Assembly: GCF_023370775.1 (NCBI RefSeq)
Contig: NZ_JAMCCQ010000003.1
Coordinates: forward strand, 310,001 to 374,000
Reading direction: 5' to 3'
From: Marivita sp. GX14005
Lineage (GTDB): Bacteria; Pseudomonadota; Alphaproteobacteria; Rhodobacterales; Rhodobacteraceae
Length of the DNA: 64,000 bases
Shown in pieces: positions 8,542-16,282 of the stretch. How positions within the stretch are numbered: position 1 is the stretch's first letter; each line of letters opens with the position of its first letter. The position numbers were made by a program, and so were the translations under genes. The notes beneath the pieces are model-generated. The model did no database searches and was not told the DNA's origin. It saw only the letters and a program-made list of their open reading frames with translations.

Positions 8542-10103
8542 TCCGGCAGCGGCGCGGGGTGGCCCTCGATCTCGACATCGATGCAGGCCGGCTTGCCGCT
8601 CGACAATGCGGACGCCAATGCGTTCGGCAGGTCCGCCGGATCGGAAACATGCGCGCCGAAGCCGCCAAGCGCCGCCACCGCCAGATCATAGCGCGCGCCG
8701 CTGAGCGCGCAGCCGTGCACGCGGTCGGCGCCGAAATCGCGCATCTGGATCTGATGCTCGGCGTTCCAGCGGCGGTCATTGCCGATCACCGCCACGAACG
8801 GCAGATCCTCGCGCAGCGCGGTTTCGAACTCGGCAAGGTGAAACCCCGCCGTGCCATCGCCCATCATGGCGATCACGGTCGCTTGCCGATCCGCCGCGCG
8901 CGCGCCCATCGCGTAGCAGAGCCCGCCGCCGATGGCACCCGACACCCCGTTGACGATCCGGCGCGGTGCGGTGATGCCCGCTTGCGCCCATTGGCCGAAC
9001 TCCCCGCCATCGCAGATCAGGACCGGGTTCGGCACGGACTGAAGCGCTGCATCAACTGAGGCGCATAACATTCCGGGATCTATGACGGTTTTCGTTCCGC
9101 ATGATACCATCCGGCGATTGCAGGCTGCGTGCAGTCGAGCCGCCCAGCCGGATATCGGCGCTTGGTCGGTCCAAGCGCAAAGAGCTTCGGCACAGGCCCG
9201 CGCGTCGCCCTCGATCTCCAGCGCCAGACGCGCCCCGACATTCCGCCTCGCGCGGGCGATCTCTGCTGCATCGGCCGTCACGATCGCCCAGTCCGCACCC
9301 GGTGCCGCTTCGCCGAAACGCAAGGTGAAATCGAGCGGCTTGCCTAAAAGCGCGATGCGGTCTGCCTCCGCGATGACAGGGCCGGCGGCCCCGAGCGACG
9401 GATCGGCAATTCCGCGCGGGCTTTCCATGACGATCACCGGCGCGCCGGTTGCGGCTTTCAGCCGTTCGGCCAGGCCGGGCGCGCGTGTTGCATTGAGCGC
9501 GGGGCCGAGGATGATGACCGGCCGTTCCGTGCCCGCCAGAAAGTCGCGCAGCGCCCCGGTGTCCGGGGTATCAGGCGATGCAACAGCCTGCGCTTGCACA
9601 GCACGCGACTCCGCCGCCAGCAGATCCGCCGGAAGCGACACGTGCACCGGGCCGGGCCGTCCCTCTTGCGCCACGCGCATCGCCTCGTGGATGGTTCTGG
9701 CCAACTCCTCCGGCTGCGTCGGGCGCACCGACCATTTCGTCAGGCTGCGCGTCAGCGCGACCTGGTCCATCTCCTGAAACGCGCCCTTGCCGTCCTGCGC
9801 CGCCGGGCTGTCACCGCTCAACAGCACAACGGGCGTGTCGGACGTCCGCGCCGTCAGCAGCGTTGCGATGGCATTGCCCAGCCCCGCCCCCGCCGTCACC
9901 AGCGCAACACCGACGCCACCCGCGATTTGTGCATAACCTTCGGCCATATAGACCGCCGCCGCCTCGTGCCGCGTGTGGTAAAGACGTATCCCGGCATCGA
10001 GGCTCGCATCGAATAGCGGCATGATCTGGTTGCCCGACAGGGCGAAGATGTCCTTGACCCCCTGCGCCGCGAGCGTCTGCATAACCGCATCCGCACCCCG
10101 CAT
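8538..10103 (-). CDS. thiamine-diphosphate-dependent enzyme, acetolactate synthase-like
   Basis: 521 residues with the three-domain POX/AHAS fold. The Pyr domain carries the cofactor-activating glutamate (RHEAAA, Glu47), then comes a central domain, and the PP domain has the GDG…N diphosphate/Mg motif (MGDGTAGF … IGNDRRW). Relatives include acetolactate synthases, benzoylformate and oxalyl-CoA decarboxylases and sulfoacetaldehyde acetyltransferase; the substrate cannot be assigned from motifs. It is the last gene of the operon running down from 16178. Its start touches the end of the molybdoenzyme gene (1-bp overlap) and its end overlaps the convergent TauE-type gene by 4 bp. A role in decarboxylating a 2-oxo acid produced upstream is plausible. 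Confidence 0.87.
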   Translation of the reverse strand: MRGADAVMQTLAAQGVKDIFALSGNQIMPLFDASLDAGIRLYHTRHEAAAVYMAEGYAQIAGGVGVALVTAGAGLGNAIATLLTARTSDTPVVLLSGDSPAAQDGKGAFQEMDQVALTRSLTKWSVRPTQPEELARTIHEAMRVAQEGRPGPVHVSLPADLLAAESRAVQAQAVASPDTPDTGALRDFLAGTERPVIILGPALNATRAPGLAERLKAATGAPVIVMESPRGIADPSLGAAGPVIAEADRIALLGKPLDFTLRFGEAAPGADWAIVTADAAEIARARRNVGARLALEIEGDARACAEALCAWTDQAPISGWAARLHAACNRRMVSCGTKTVIDPGMLCASVDAALQSVPNPVLICDGGEFGQWAQAGITAPRRIVNGVSGAIGGGLCYAMGARAADRQATVIAMMGDGTAGFHLAEFETALREDLPFVAVIGNDRRWNAEHQIQMRDFGADRVHGCALSGARYDLAVAALGGFGAHVSDPADLPNALASALSSGKPACIDVEIEGHPAPLPD

Positions 10104-11203
10104 CAGGCCGCCGCCACATGCACGGTGATCCGGTGCACCGCATTGTTTGCAAAGCCCGCCATATCGAACGGCGCGTCGAGCGGCTGTGTATTGCCCTCGG
10201 CATCGGTTGCGCGGCAGGCCAGCTCATGCACTCCCGGCGGCGCGTCCCAGTCGATCTGCCAGCCGGTCCATGCATAGGTGTCCGCGCGGCCCGTCAGTTC
10301 CGCCTCCTTCCACGCGCCGTTCAGCAGCACCTCGACCCGTTCGATGGGAACCCCGCCACCGGACCATGCCCGCCCCTGAAGCGTCACCTTGCCTGCCTGC
10401 ATCCAGCGTTGCCGCGTGACCCAATCGGGCACGCCCGGCGGCACCATCAGCGATTTGACGCGGATCGTCGTGATCGGCCGGCCGGGGTCGTCCTCGCTCG
10501 CGCGAAAACGATAGGTCTGCACCTGCTGGAAGCCCTGATACCGTTCGGTCAGCGCCTCGATCCGCGACAGCCATTTCACCGACGCCATGCCGTACCAACC
10601 CGGCACGATGATCCGCAAAGGCGCGCCGTGCTGCGGCAAGAGCGGCTGGCCGTTCATGCCCCAGACCAGCATCACGTCGAGGTCAGCCACCTGCTCCGGC
10701 GTGAGCGAACGCCCGAAATGATGCGGCTCGCCCTTGTCGAAGCCGTAATCCGCGCCAAGAAAGGCGAAATCCTGCACGTCCGCCTGCGGTTTCGCGCGTT
10801 CCAGCAAGGGCGCGATCGGCGTTCCCGTCCATTCCGAGGTGCCGACCGCCTCATAGGCCCAGGGCATCGAGAAACAGCGCGGGCTGACCCCGATCCGCCC
10901 GTTGCCCGCACATTCCAGCGTTACCGGGCGCGTGACCTCTGGCAGCGCGCGGATCTCGTCCATCGTGAGGCTGTAGGGCGCATCGAACGCGCCTTCAAAA
11001 CGCAGCACATGATCGGCCCCGGACAGGATCGGGACGTCGAAATGATTGAGCAGGTAATGCGTGCCGGTGGGCGTGATATCGAGCGCCAGCGTTTCCAGCA
11101 AGGCACCGGAGTTGCGGTTGGCCAGCGCCACCTCTTCGCGCGAAAACACGCCCTCGGTCACGGGCGGGCGCTTCGCGTCGGGCGCAAAAGGATTGGTCGT
11201 CAT
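10103..11203 (-). CDS. sulfite oxidase-family molybdopterin enzyme, no export signal
   Basis: 366 residues. An oxidoreductase molybdopterin domain (about 45-240) contains the LECAGNGR motif whose Cys98 is the expected molybdenum ligand, followed by a Mo-cofactor dimerisation domain (about 250-360, GRAWSGGGVPIERVEV). This is the two-domain layout of eukaryotic and SorA-type sulfite oxidases rather than of MsrP/YedY. There is no Tat or Sec signal, so it should act in the cytoplasm, unlike the periplasmic SorAB enzyme. No cytochrome partner is adjacent. It overlaps the fumarase beta gene by 4 bp and the ThDP gene by 1 bp. Sulfite oxidation is the best guess and fits the nearby TauE-type exporter, but other sulfur or non-sulfur substrates are possible. 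Confidence 0.88.
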   Translation of the reverse strand: MTTNPFAPDAKRPPVTEGVFSREEVALANRNSGALLETLALDITPTGTHYLLNHFDVPILSGADHVLRFEGAFDAPYSLTMDEIRALPEVTRPVTLECAGNGRIGVSPRCFSMPWAYEAVGTSEWTGTPIAPLLERAKPQADVQDFAFLGADYGFDKGEPHHFGRSLTPEQVADLDVMLVWGMNGQPLLPQHGAPLRIIVPGWYGMASVKWLSRIEALTERYQGFQQVQTYRFRASEDDPGRPITTIRVKSLMVPPGVPDWVTRQRWMQAGKVTLQGRAWSGGGVPIERVEVLLNGAWKEAELTGRADTYAWTGWQIDWDAPPGVHELACRATDAEGNTQPLDAPFDMAGFANNAVHRITVHVAAA

Positions 11204-11865
11204 ATCACCTCGTCGGAACGGTCATCGCTTTCGCCATAGCGTTTGAGCACAGCGGGTTTCGTGCCTTCGTAGACCCGGTCGATATTCTGCGCGATCTTGG
11301 CGTTCTCGCGCTCGAACAGGCAATCGCCATTGAGGTCGGACGCCACGATGAACGGCCCCATCCGGTTGCACTTGATGACCCACATCGCCTGCGCAAGGCC
11401 CAGTTCCTCGTGCCAATGCACGGCTTCCACATTCTCGACCCCCCGCCCCAGAAGCGCGCCGGTGCCGTAGCCGACGGTTGAGAGATAGACCGCGCCGTTC
11501 GGGACGAAATAGCTCTTGTAATCCTTCGAGGTCATGCCCCCCTTGCCGATGATGAGCTTCGCGCCGGTCTTCTCCATCCATTCGGGCAGCCATTTGGCAA
11601 AGCGGAACGAGGCGGTGGCGGTGACGGCCCCCATGTCGAAACTGCCATCGGCATTGATCCGAGCGGCGGGAGAGCAGTGGAAATTCGCGGCGCTCTGGGC
11701 GGGCAGCTCCATCGGGATATTCGCGCGCTCCTCCAGGGCGCGCATATAGACGCCTTCGCGAGCGGTATACATCAGTCCGTCGAGGTAAACGATATCGCCG
11801 AGGCGCAGCTTGGCGATGTCCTCCTCGGTCGGCGTGGTGGACAGGCGGATTTCACGCGGGCTCAT
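11200..11865 (-). CDS. class I fumarase/tartrate dehydratase family, beta subunit
   Basis: 221 residues, corresponding to the C-terminal (fumerase_C) half of class I hydro-lyases. Motifs include GDIVYLDG, GAVTATASFRF, IGKGGM and FVPNGAVYLSTVGYG. In two-subunit members this polypeptide pairs with the iron-sulfur alpha subunit encoded immediately upstream, with which it overlaps by 14 bp. Known reactions of such pairs are hydration/dehydration of fumarate, L-tartrate, mesaconate or related C4-C5 dicarboxylates. Which one applies here cannot be read from sequence. Confidence 0.9.
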   Translation of the reverse strand: MSPREIRLSTTPTEEDIAKLRLGDIVYLDGLMYTAREGVYMRALEERANIPMELPAQSAANFHCSPAARINADGSFDMGAVTATASFRFAKWLPEWMEKTGAKLIIGKGGMTSKDYKSYFVPNGAVYLSTVGYGTGALLGRGVENVEAVHWHEELGLAQAMWVIKCNRMGPFIVASDLNGDCLFERENAKIAQNIDRVYEGTKPAVLKRYGESDDRSDEVI

Positions 11866-12817
11866 GCGAAGGCTCCTTCACCGAATCCCATTCCACGGTT
11901 TCGCGGCGCATATAGGGGGTGAACCAGTCGGGATCGGTGCGATATTCGACGCGGCCATCGGGCCAGAGCCGGGCCACTGCGCGGCGCGAGGACAGGCAGA
12001 AGGCATGCACCGACATGGGCATACCGCCGGTATGGCAATAGCCCACTTCGATATTGCACTGCACCACCATGTTCTTGCCGACGAACCCCATCGCGCCCAT
12101 GCCGATGGAGTTGCCCAGCTCCTTGAACTCCTCCTCCATCTCGGCGATGCGCGGATCGGGGTTGCGGCTGCCCACGGTGCGCAGCACCGAGGCGCGTTTG
12201 CCGAGCGTCATGCAAATATCCTTTGAGCCGCCAAGGCCGATACCGATGATCGCCGGCTGGCAGGTCAGACCGCGCTTGCCGAAGGCCATCAGGCTGTCGA
12301 GATAGAACCGCTTGATCCCCTGTATGCCGTCGCTGGGAAAAAGCATCCGGTAATCGGTGCCGAAGAGCCCGCCCTTGTGCACGGTGATGAGGTCGATCCA
12401 CTCGCCCTCGGGCTCGAAGGCGTATTCGATCTCTGGCGCATTGATGCCGACATTGTTGTCGTGATCGGTGCGCCAGAGCGGATGCACCCGGTTGGGGCGC
12501 AGCGGCACGCCGTTGGTGGCGCTCGCCGTCGCGCGGCGCAGCGCGGTCTCAAGCGCGCACATGCCGCCTTCGACCGATGCATCGTTGCCCATCTTGACGA
12601 ACCAGCGCGGCACGCCGGTGTCGCCGCACATGGCGCGCCGGTCCTCCTTGGCGGCCTCGTAGTTTTCCAGCATCGCCTTGAGAACGAAGCTGGACAGATC
12701 ACCGTCCTCGGTTTCGGCGGCTTTTTGCAAGCCGTTGAGGTAATCCTCGGGAATGTCGATGGCCGCCTTGTCCATCAGGGTTTCCGCGGTGGACTGGATG
12801 AGGGATAGGGGGATCAT
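11852..12817 (-). CDS. class I fumarase/tartrate dehydratase family, alpha (Fe-S) subunit
   Basis: 321 residues, the N-terminal (fumerase) half of an oxygen-sensitive [4Fe-4S] hydro-lyase. The family motifs MCGDTGVP (Cys64), CQPAIIGIGLGGS (Cys186) and EVGYCHTGG (Cys261) supply the likely cluster ligands. It is the first gene after a 208-bp gap following the sdhA-like gene, and is probably transcribed from within that gap or by read-through. Next to an Sdh-like complex, a hydratase completes a succinate-fumarate-malate style sequence. Its clustering with molybdo- and ThDP-enzymes argues for a specialised dicarboxylate rather than the central TCA cycle. Confidence 0.9.
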   Translation of the reverse strand: MIPLSLIQSTAETLMDKAAIDIPEDYLNGLQKAAETEDGDLSSFVLKAMLENYEAAKEDRRAMCGDTGVPRWFVKMGNDASVEGGMCALETALRRATASATNGVPLRPNRVHPLWRTDHDNNVGINAPEIEYAFEPEGEWIDLITVHKGGLFGTDYRMLFPSDGIQGIKRFYLDSLMAFGKRGLTCQPAIIGIGLGGSKDICMTLGKRASVLRTVGSRNPDPRIAEMEEEFKELGNSIGMGAMGFVGKNMVVQCNIEVGYCHTGGMPMSVHAFCLSSRRAVARLWPDGRVEYRTDPDWFTPYMRRETVEWDSVKEPSHEPA

Positions 12818-12844
12818 GGGGTCTGCCCTCCGAAAAGGTGTGGC

Positions 12845-12973
12845 TGCGCCAAGCCCGACCTCGGGAGGGCGGTTGCATCACGGGCTGTTGGTCGTTCTAC
12901 AAAGCACCAGCGCCGTGCGTGCATCGGGCCGATCGACGAAAGCCCTCCCGTGGGGGAGGTCGGGCTTGGCGCA
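12845..12973. repeat. long inverted repeat between the fumarase alpha and sdhA-like genes
   Basis: A perfect 18-bp arm (TGCGCCAAGCCCGACCTC, 12845-12862) has its reverse complement at 12956-12973. An inner 8-bp pair (GGGAGGGC 12863-12870 / GCCCTCCC 12942-12949) extends the pairing, with six extra bases on the right side. The two arms enclose about 70 bp and the whole unit fills most of the 208-bp gap. It could fold as a long hairpin in the transcript, act as a partial terminator, or be a small non-coding mobile or repetitive unit. Confidence 0.7.
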
Positions 12974-13025
12974 GTCGCGCCGGGTTGCGCTGTCCGTCGC
13001 ATTTCGCTCTTTTGCTTTAACCGTC

Positions 13026-14786
13026 TCATTGCGCCGCCACCAATGTCTCCGGCTCCCCCTCCGGCAGCACCGTTTCCCCCGGTCGCACGATGGTGAACTG
13101 CACGTCCTTGCGCCCCACCTCGACCTTGCCATCGACCTGCCGGGCGACGGTGAAATAGCTGTCCTCCATCGCGCCGGGATCGGGGAAATCCTCGCGGTAA
13201 TGAGCGCCGCGCGAGTTTTCGCGAGCCAATGCGGCCTTGGTGATGACCTCGGAAACTTCGCAGAGCGACGCCAGATTGAGCCAATCATGCCATGTCAGAT
13301 TGAACGCAAGGTTGTCGGCGGACAATCCGGTTTCCATCAAGGATTCCCGTATGTTGTAGATACGTGTTAACCCCCTCACAAGGCCGGTTTCGGTGCGCAT
13401 CACGCCGACCTCGTCCCACATGGCGTTCTGCAAGTCCTGGCGCAGCGGCATTACCAGACCGGGGCTGCGCGTGAACGGGTGACAGGCGCGGGCAAGCTCG
13501 GCCTCCATCACGTCCATGTCCGGCTCGCGCAGGCCGAAGCCTGCCACGTCGCGCCCCATCACATCGCCCGCGATGCCGCCGTAAACCGTGGAGTTCGCCA
13601 CCCCGTTGCCGCCCAGCCGGTTCGACCCATGCGCCCCGCCCGCATCCTCTCCGGCGACGTAAAGCCCCTCCATCGCCGTGCGCGTGTCCACATCGACGAC
13701 GACGCCGCCCATGAAGTAATGCGCGGTCGGCACCACCTCGACCTTGCCCGCCGCCAGATCGAACCCGCAATCGGCGCAGCGTTTGACCATGCCCTTGAAC
13801 TTCTCGGACACGAAATCCGGCTCGAGATGCGCCATGCTGATGAAAACGCCCTCCTGCTCGGGATCGTTGTTCTTGCGCATCTCGGCATAGATGCCCCGGC
13901 TGACCACATCGCGCGTGGCGCGTTCGCCCTTGGCGTCGTAGTCGAACATGAAGCGTTGACCCGCGTGATTCACAAGCTGCCCGCCCGCGCCGCGCAGGCC
14001 CTCTTCCAGCACCGTGCCGGTCATCCGCGTATGATCGCCGGCCAAGAGCCCGGTGGGATGGAACTGCACCATCTCCATGTCGCGCAGCGGAAAACCGGCG
14101 CGCAGGGCCATCGCCAGCCCGTCCATCGTCTTGTCGCCGGATGGCGTGTGGTACTTGTACATCGACGGGCCGCCGCCCGTCGCCATCAGCACCGTCTTCG
14201 CGCGGACGAAGCGAAACTTGCCAGTGCGCATGTCGATCATCAGAACGCCCGCCAGCGCGCTGCCATCCTTCGTCGGGATCAACCCGATGGCGCGGTGTTC
14301 CTGCAACTTCTCGACTGGGCGGGACAGCACCTGCTCCATAAGGCGGTTGATGATCTCGATCCCCGTCAGGTCGCCCTTGTGCACCGTGCGGTCCGCGGTC
14401 TGCCCGGCAAAGGCCTTCTGGTGCAGCGTGCCGTCGGGGTTGCGGTCGAAGAAGCAGCCGACCTCGTTCTCCAACTCGCGGATGCGCACCACCGCCTGCT
14501 CGCACAGCCGCCAGGCCATGTCCTGATTGGGCAGCCATTTGCCGCCCTGGACCGTGTCCATGAAATGCCGCTCGACGGAATCTCCGTGGCCCAAGGCGAC
14601 GTTGTAGCCGCCCTGCACCATCCGGGTGCAGCCGCTCTTGCCGATCAGGCCCTTGACGGCGATCGTCACCTTCGTGCCCTCGGGCGCGGTCTGCATCGCG
14701 TGAAGGGCGGCGAACATGCCTGCCCCGCCGGTGCCGAGAATCAGGATGTCGGTATCGTGCCGGTCGATGTCGCGCGTGGTGAACAT
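13026..14786 (-). CDS. succinate dehydrogenase/fumarate reductase-like flavoprotein subunit
   Basis: 586 residues from the ATG at 14786; the frame runs on to 15098 but that extension overlaps the SdhD-like gene and is not protein-like. It has the N-terminal FAD dinucleotide fold GTGGAGMFAALHA, the flavoprotein motif MVQFHPTGL, HYFMGGVVVD carrying the conserved His near the flavin, and GEDAGGAHGSNRLGGN, all diagnostic of SdhA/FrdA. Where canonical SdhA has an RTCYAADRTGH-like stretch, this protein reads RTVHKGDLTG. With the unusual gene order (B-C-D-A), this marks a divergent paralogue, possibly dedicated to a dicarboxylate other than succinate. It overlaps the upstream SdhD-like gene by 1 bp. 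Confidence 0.92.
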   Translation of the reverse strand: MFTTRDIDRHDTDILILGTGGAGMFAALHAMQTAPEGTKVTIAVKGLIGKSGCTRMVQGGYNVALGHGDSVERHFMDTVQGGKWLPNQDMAWRLCEQAVVRIRELENEVGCFFDRNPDGTLHQKAFAGQTADRTVHKGDLTGIEIINRLMEQVLSRPVEKLQEHRAIGLIPTKDGSALAGVLMIDMRTGKFRFVRAKTVLMATGGGPSMYKYHTPSGDKTMDGLAMALRAGFPLRDMEMVQFHPTGLLAGDHTRMTGTVLEEGLRGAGGQLVNHAGQRFMFDYDAKGERATRDVVSRGIYAEMRKNNDPEQEGVFISMAHLEPDFVSEKFKGMVKRCADCGFDLAAGKVEVVPTAHYFMGGVVVDVDTRTAMEGLYVAGEDAGGAHGSNRLGGNGVANSTVYGGIAGDVMGRDVAGFGLREPDMDVMEAELARACHPFTRSPGLVMPLRQDLQNAMWDEVGVMRTETGLVRGLTRIYNIRESLMETGLSADNLAFNLTWHDWLNLASLCEVSEVITKAALARENSRGAHYREDFPDPGAMEDSYFTVARQVDGKVEVGRKDVQFTIVRPGETVLPEGEPETLVAAQ

Positions 14787-15124
14787 CAGATCGCCCTCAG
14801 CAGGAAGGTGGTGGACACAAGGAACGACCCCGCGACCGCCGCCGCCGCCCATGTCTTTTGCGGCGCGGACCACGGCAGCCATTCCAGCGCGAGGAGGCGC
14901 AGCCCGCCGAAGACATGCACGGCCAGCAGGAAGACGAGGCCGAATTCCGCCAGCTTGACCAGCGGCATGTCGGTCAGGGTCAGGAAGGCATCCAGCCGCG
15001 CGGCATCGGTGACGGCCATCGACAACACCCAGAAATGCAGCGGCAGGAACAGGGCCAAAGCGAGGCCCGACAGCCGGTGCAGGATATAGGCCAGCCAAAG
15101 CGGATGGGCGCGCGCGACGATCAT
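14786..15124 (-). CDS. succinate dehydrogenase membrane anchor-like subunit (SdhD-like)
   Basis: 112 residues with three predicted membrane helices and histidines within or next to them (FLPLHFWVL, LLAVHVFGGL), as expected of a haem or quinone-binding Sdh anchor. The ATG at 15124 overlaps the SdhC-like stop by 4 bp; the frame extends further upstream only as a shadow of that gene. Assignment as D rather than C follows its position as the second anchor in the order B-C-D-A. Anchor subunits are poorly conserved, so the context carries much of the call. Confidence 0.82.
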   Translation of the reverse strand: MIVARAHPLWLAYILHRLSGLALALFLPLHFWVLSMAVTDAARLDAFLTLTDMPLVKLAEFGLVFLLAVHVFGGLRLLALEWLPWSAPQKTWAAAAVAGSFLVSTTFLLRAI

Positions 15125-15447
15125 AGCGTCACCGCCAAGACCGCTTGCGCGCCAAGCGCGAAGAGGCCCACTCCGATCAGCGCCGCCGCAGCGTTCAGTA
15201 GCGTGCCGCGCAGGCCCGCCCATTCCAGCAGGATGGTCCGCAGGCCGATGGCGGCATGGATCGACACGGCGATCACGAACATGCCGTAAAACGCGAACCA
15301 CAGCGCGGACCCTTGGGTGCGCCCCAGGATTTCAGCCGCCGATAGCCCGCCCTGAATCGCATAGATCATCACGCCGATATGCACGAGCACGAAAGGCGCC
15401 ATCACCAACGCGCTCAGGCGTTGCGCCATGTAAAGACGGAACTCCAT
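15121..15447 (-). CDS. succinate dehydrogenase cytochrome b-like anchor (SdhC-like)
   Basis: 108 residues, three hydrophobic helices, with histidines at FVLVHIGVMI and VSIHAAIGLR suited to haem ligation. The ATG at 15447 is preferred over a GTG one codon earlier because an AGGAG ribosome site lies 8 nt before the ATG. The start overlaps the iron-sulfur subunit stop. It would anchor the flavoprotein/iron-sulfur pair to the inner membrane and pass electrons to quinone. Confidence 0.84.
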   Translation of the reverse strand: MEFRLYMAQRLSALVMAPFVLVHIGVMIYAIQGGLSAAEILGRTQGSALWFAFYGMFVIAVSIHAAIGLRTILLEWAGLRGTLLNAAAALIGVGLFALGAQAVLAVTL

Positions 15448-16178
15448 CACTTCGCTCCTTTGAAAAAGCGCCGTGTCGTGGCGCGTTTCAGCCCGAGGAT
15501 CGCAGACAGCGGATCAAGGTCGTTGGGGCAGTATTGCGTGCACGATCCCATCGAGTGACAGGAATGACACCCGCCCTTTCCAGACACGGCATCGAGGATC
15601 GCACCCTTGTTGGCGTCCTTGGCATCATTATACACCGTCCACGCCCGTTGCAGCGCGGCAGGGCCGAGGTAGTCGGGATTGCCCGCGACCGTATCGCAGG
15701 CGGAATAGCAGATCGCACAGTTGATGCATTCGATCCCGGCGCTGGCGGTCTGCCGCTCCGGGGCTGCCGGATCGACGGGCTGGATCTCCTCCTCGCGGCT
15801 GCGCGTCGGATGATGGCGCCCTTCGGCGGCGACCCATTTGTCGAAGAACGGATCCATGTCCGCGGCCAAATCCTTGATGACCGGCAGGTTGCGCAGCGGG
15901 CCGACATGCAGCGCGCCATCCTTCAGCACCCGGCTCACATGGGTGCGACAGGTCCAGCGCGGCACACCGTTGACCATCATGGCGCAGCTTCCGCACATGC
16001 CGACGCGGCAGGCGAAGCGATAGGTAAGCGTCGGATCGGCGTTCTGCTGAATCCAGGAAACGACATCGAGAACGGTCTGGTTCTCGTAAGCCGGAACATC
16101 GAAACTTTGGCGATGCGACTCTGTGCCCGCCCCACCACGCTCGACCGTTACCTTCATCGCCGTCGCTTGAGCCGCCAC
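15447..16178 (-). CDS. succinate dehydrogenase/fumarate reductase-like iron-sulfur subunit
   Basis: 243 residues. The N-terminal ferredoxin domain binds [2Fe-2S] through Cys57, Cys62, Cys65 and Cys77 (CRVGMCGSC…C). The C-terminal domain has CINCAICYSAC (151-161) for [4Fe-4S] and CHSCHSMGSCTQYCP (204-218) for the remaining cluster. All three clusters of a standard SdhB are therefore represented. The start shown is a GTG; an ATG eight residues in (16157) is a possible alternative, and neither has a strong ribosome site. It is the first gene of the minus-strand operon, and a 104-bp AT-richer region upstream is the likely promoter. Encoding B first is atypical for alphaproteobacterial sdh operons (usually CDAB). 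Confidence 0.92.
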   Translation of the reverse strand: MAAQATAMKVTVERGGAGTESHRQSFDVPAYENQTVLDVVSWIQQNADPTLTYRFACRVGMCGSCAMMVNGVPRWTCRTHVSRVLKDGALHVGPLRNLPVIKDLAADMDPFFDKWVAAEGRHHPTRSREEEIQPVDPAAPERQTASAGIECINCAICYSACDTVAGNPDYLGPAALQRAWTVYNDAKDANKGAILDAVSGKGGCHSCHSMGSCTQYCPNDLDPLSAILGLKRATTRRFFKGAK

Positions 16179-16282
16179 GTTGCACCTTGGTTCAATTCCG
16201 GGTTTGAGCGAAAAGGTAAACGTCAGAAATGATAACGGAAAGCCAAAAATAGCTACCGTTTATGTAAGAGAAATTTTCACTT

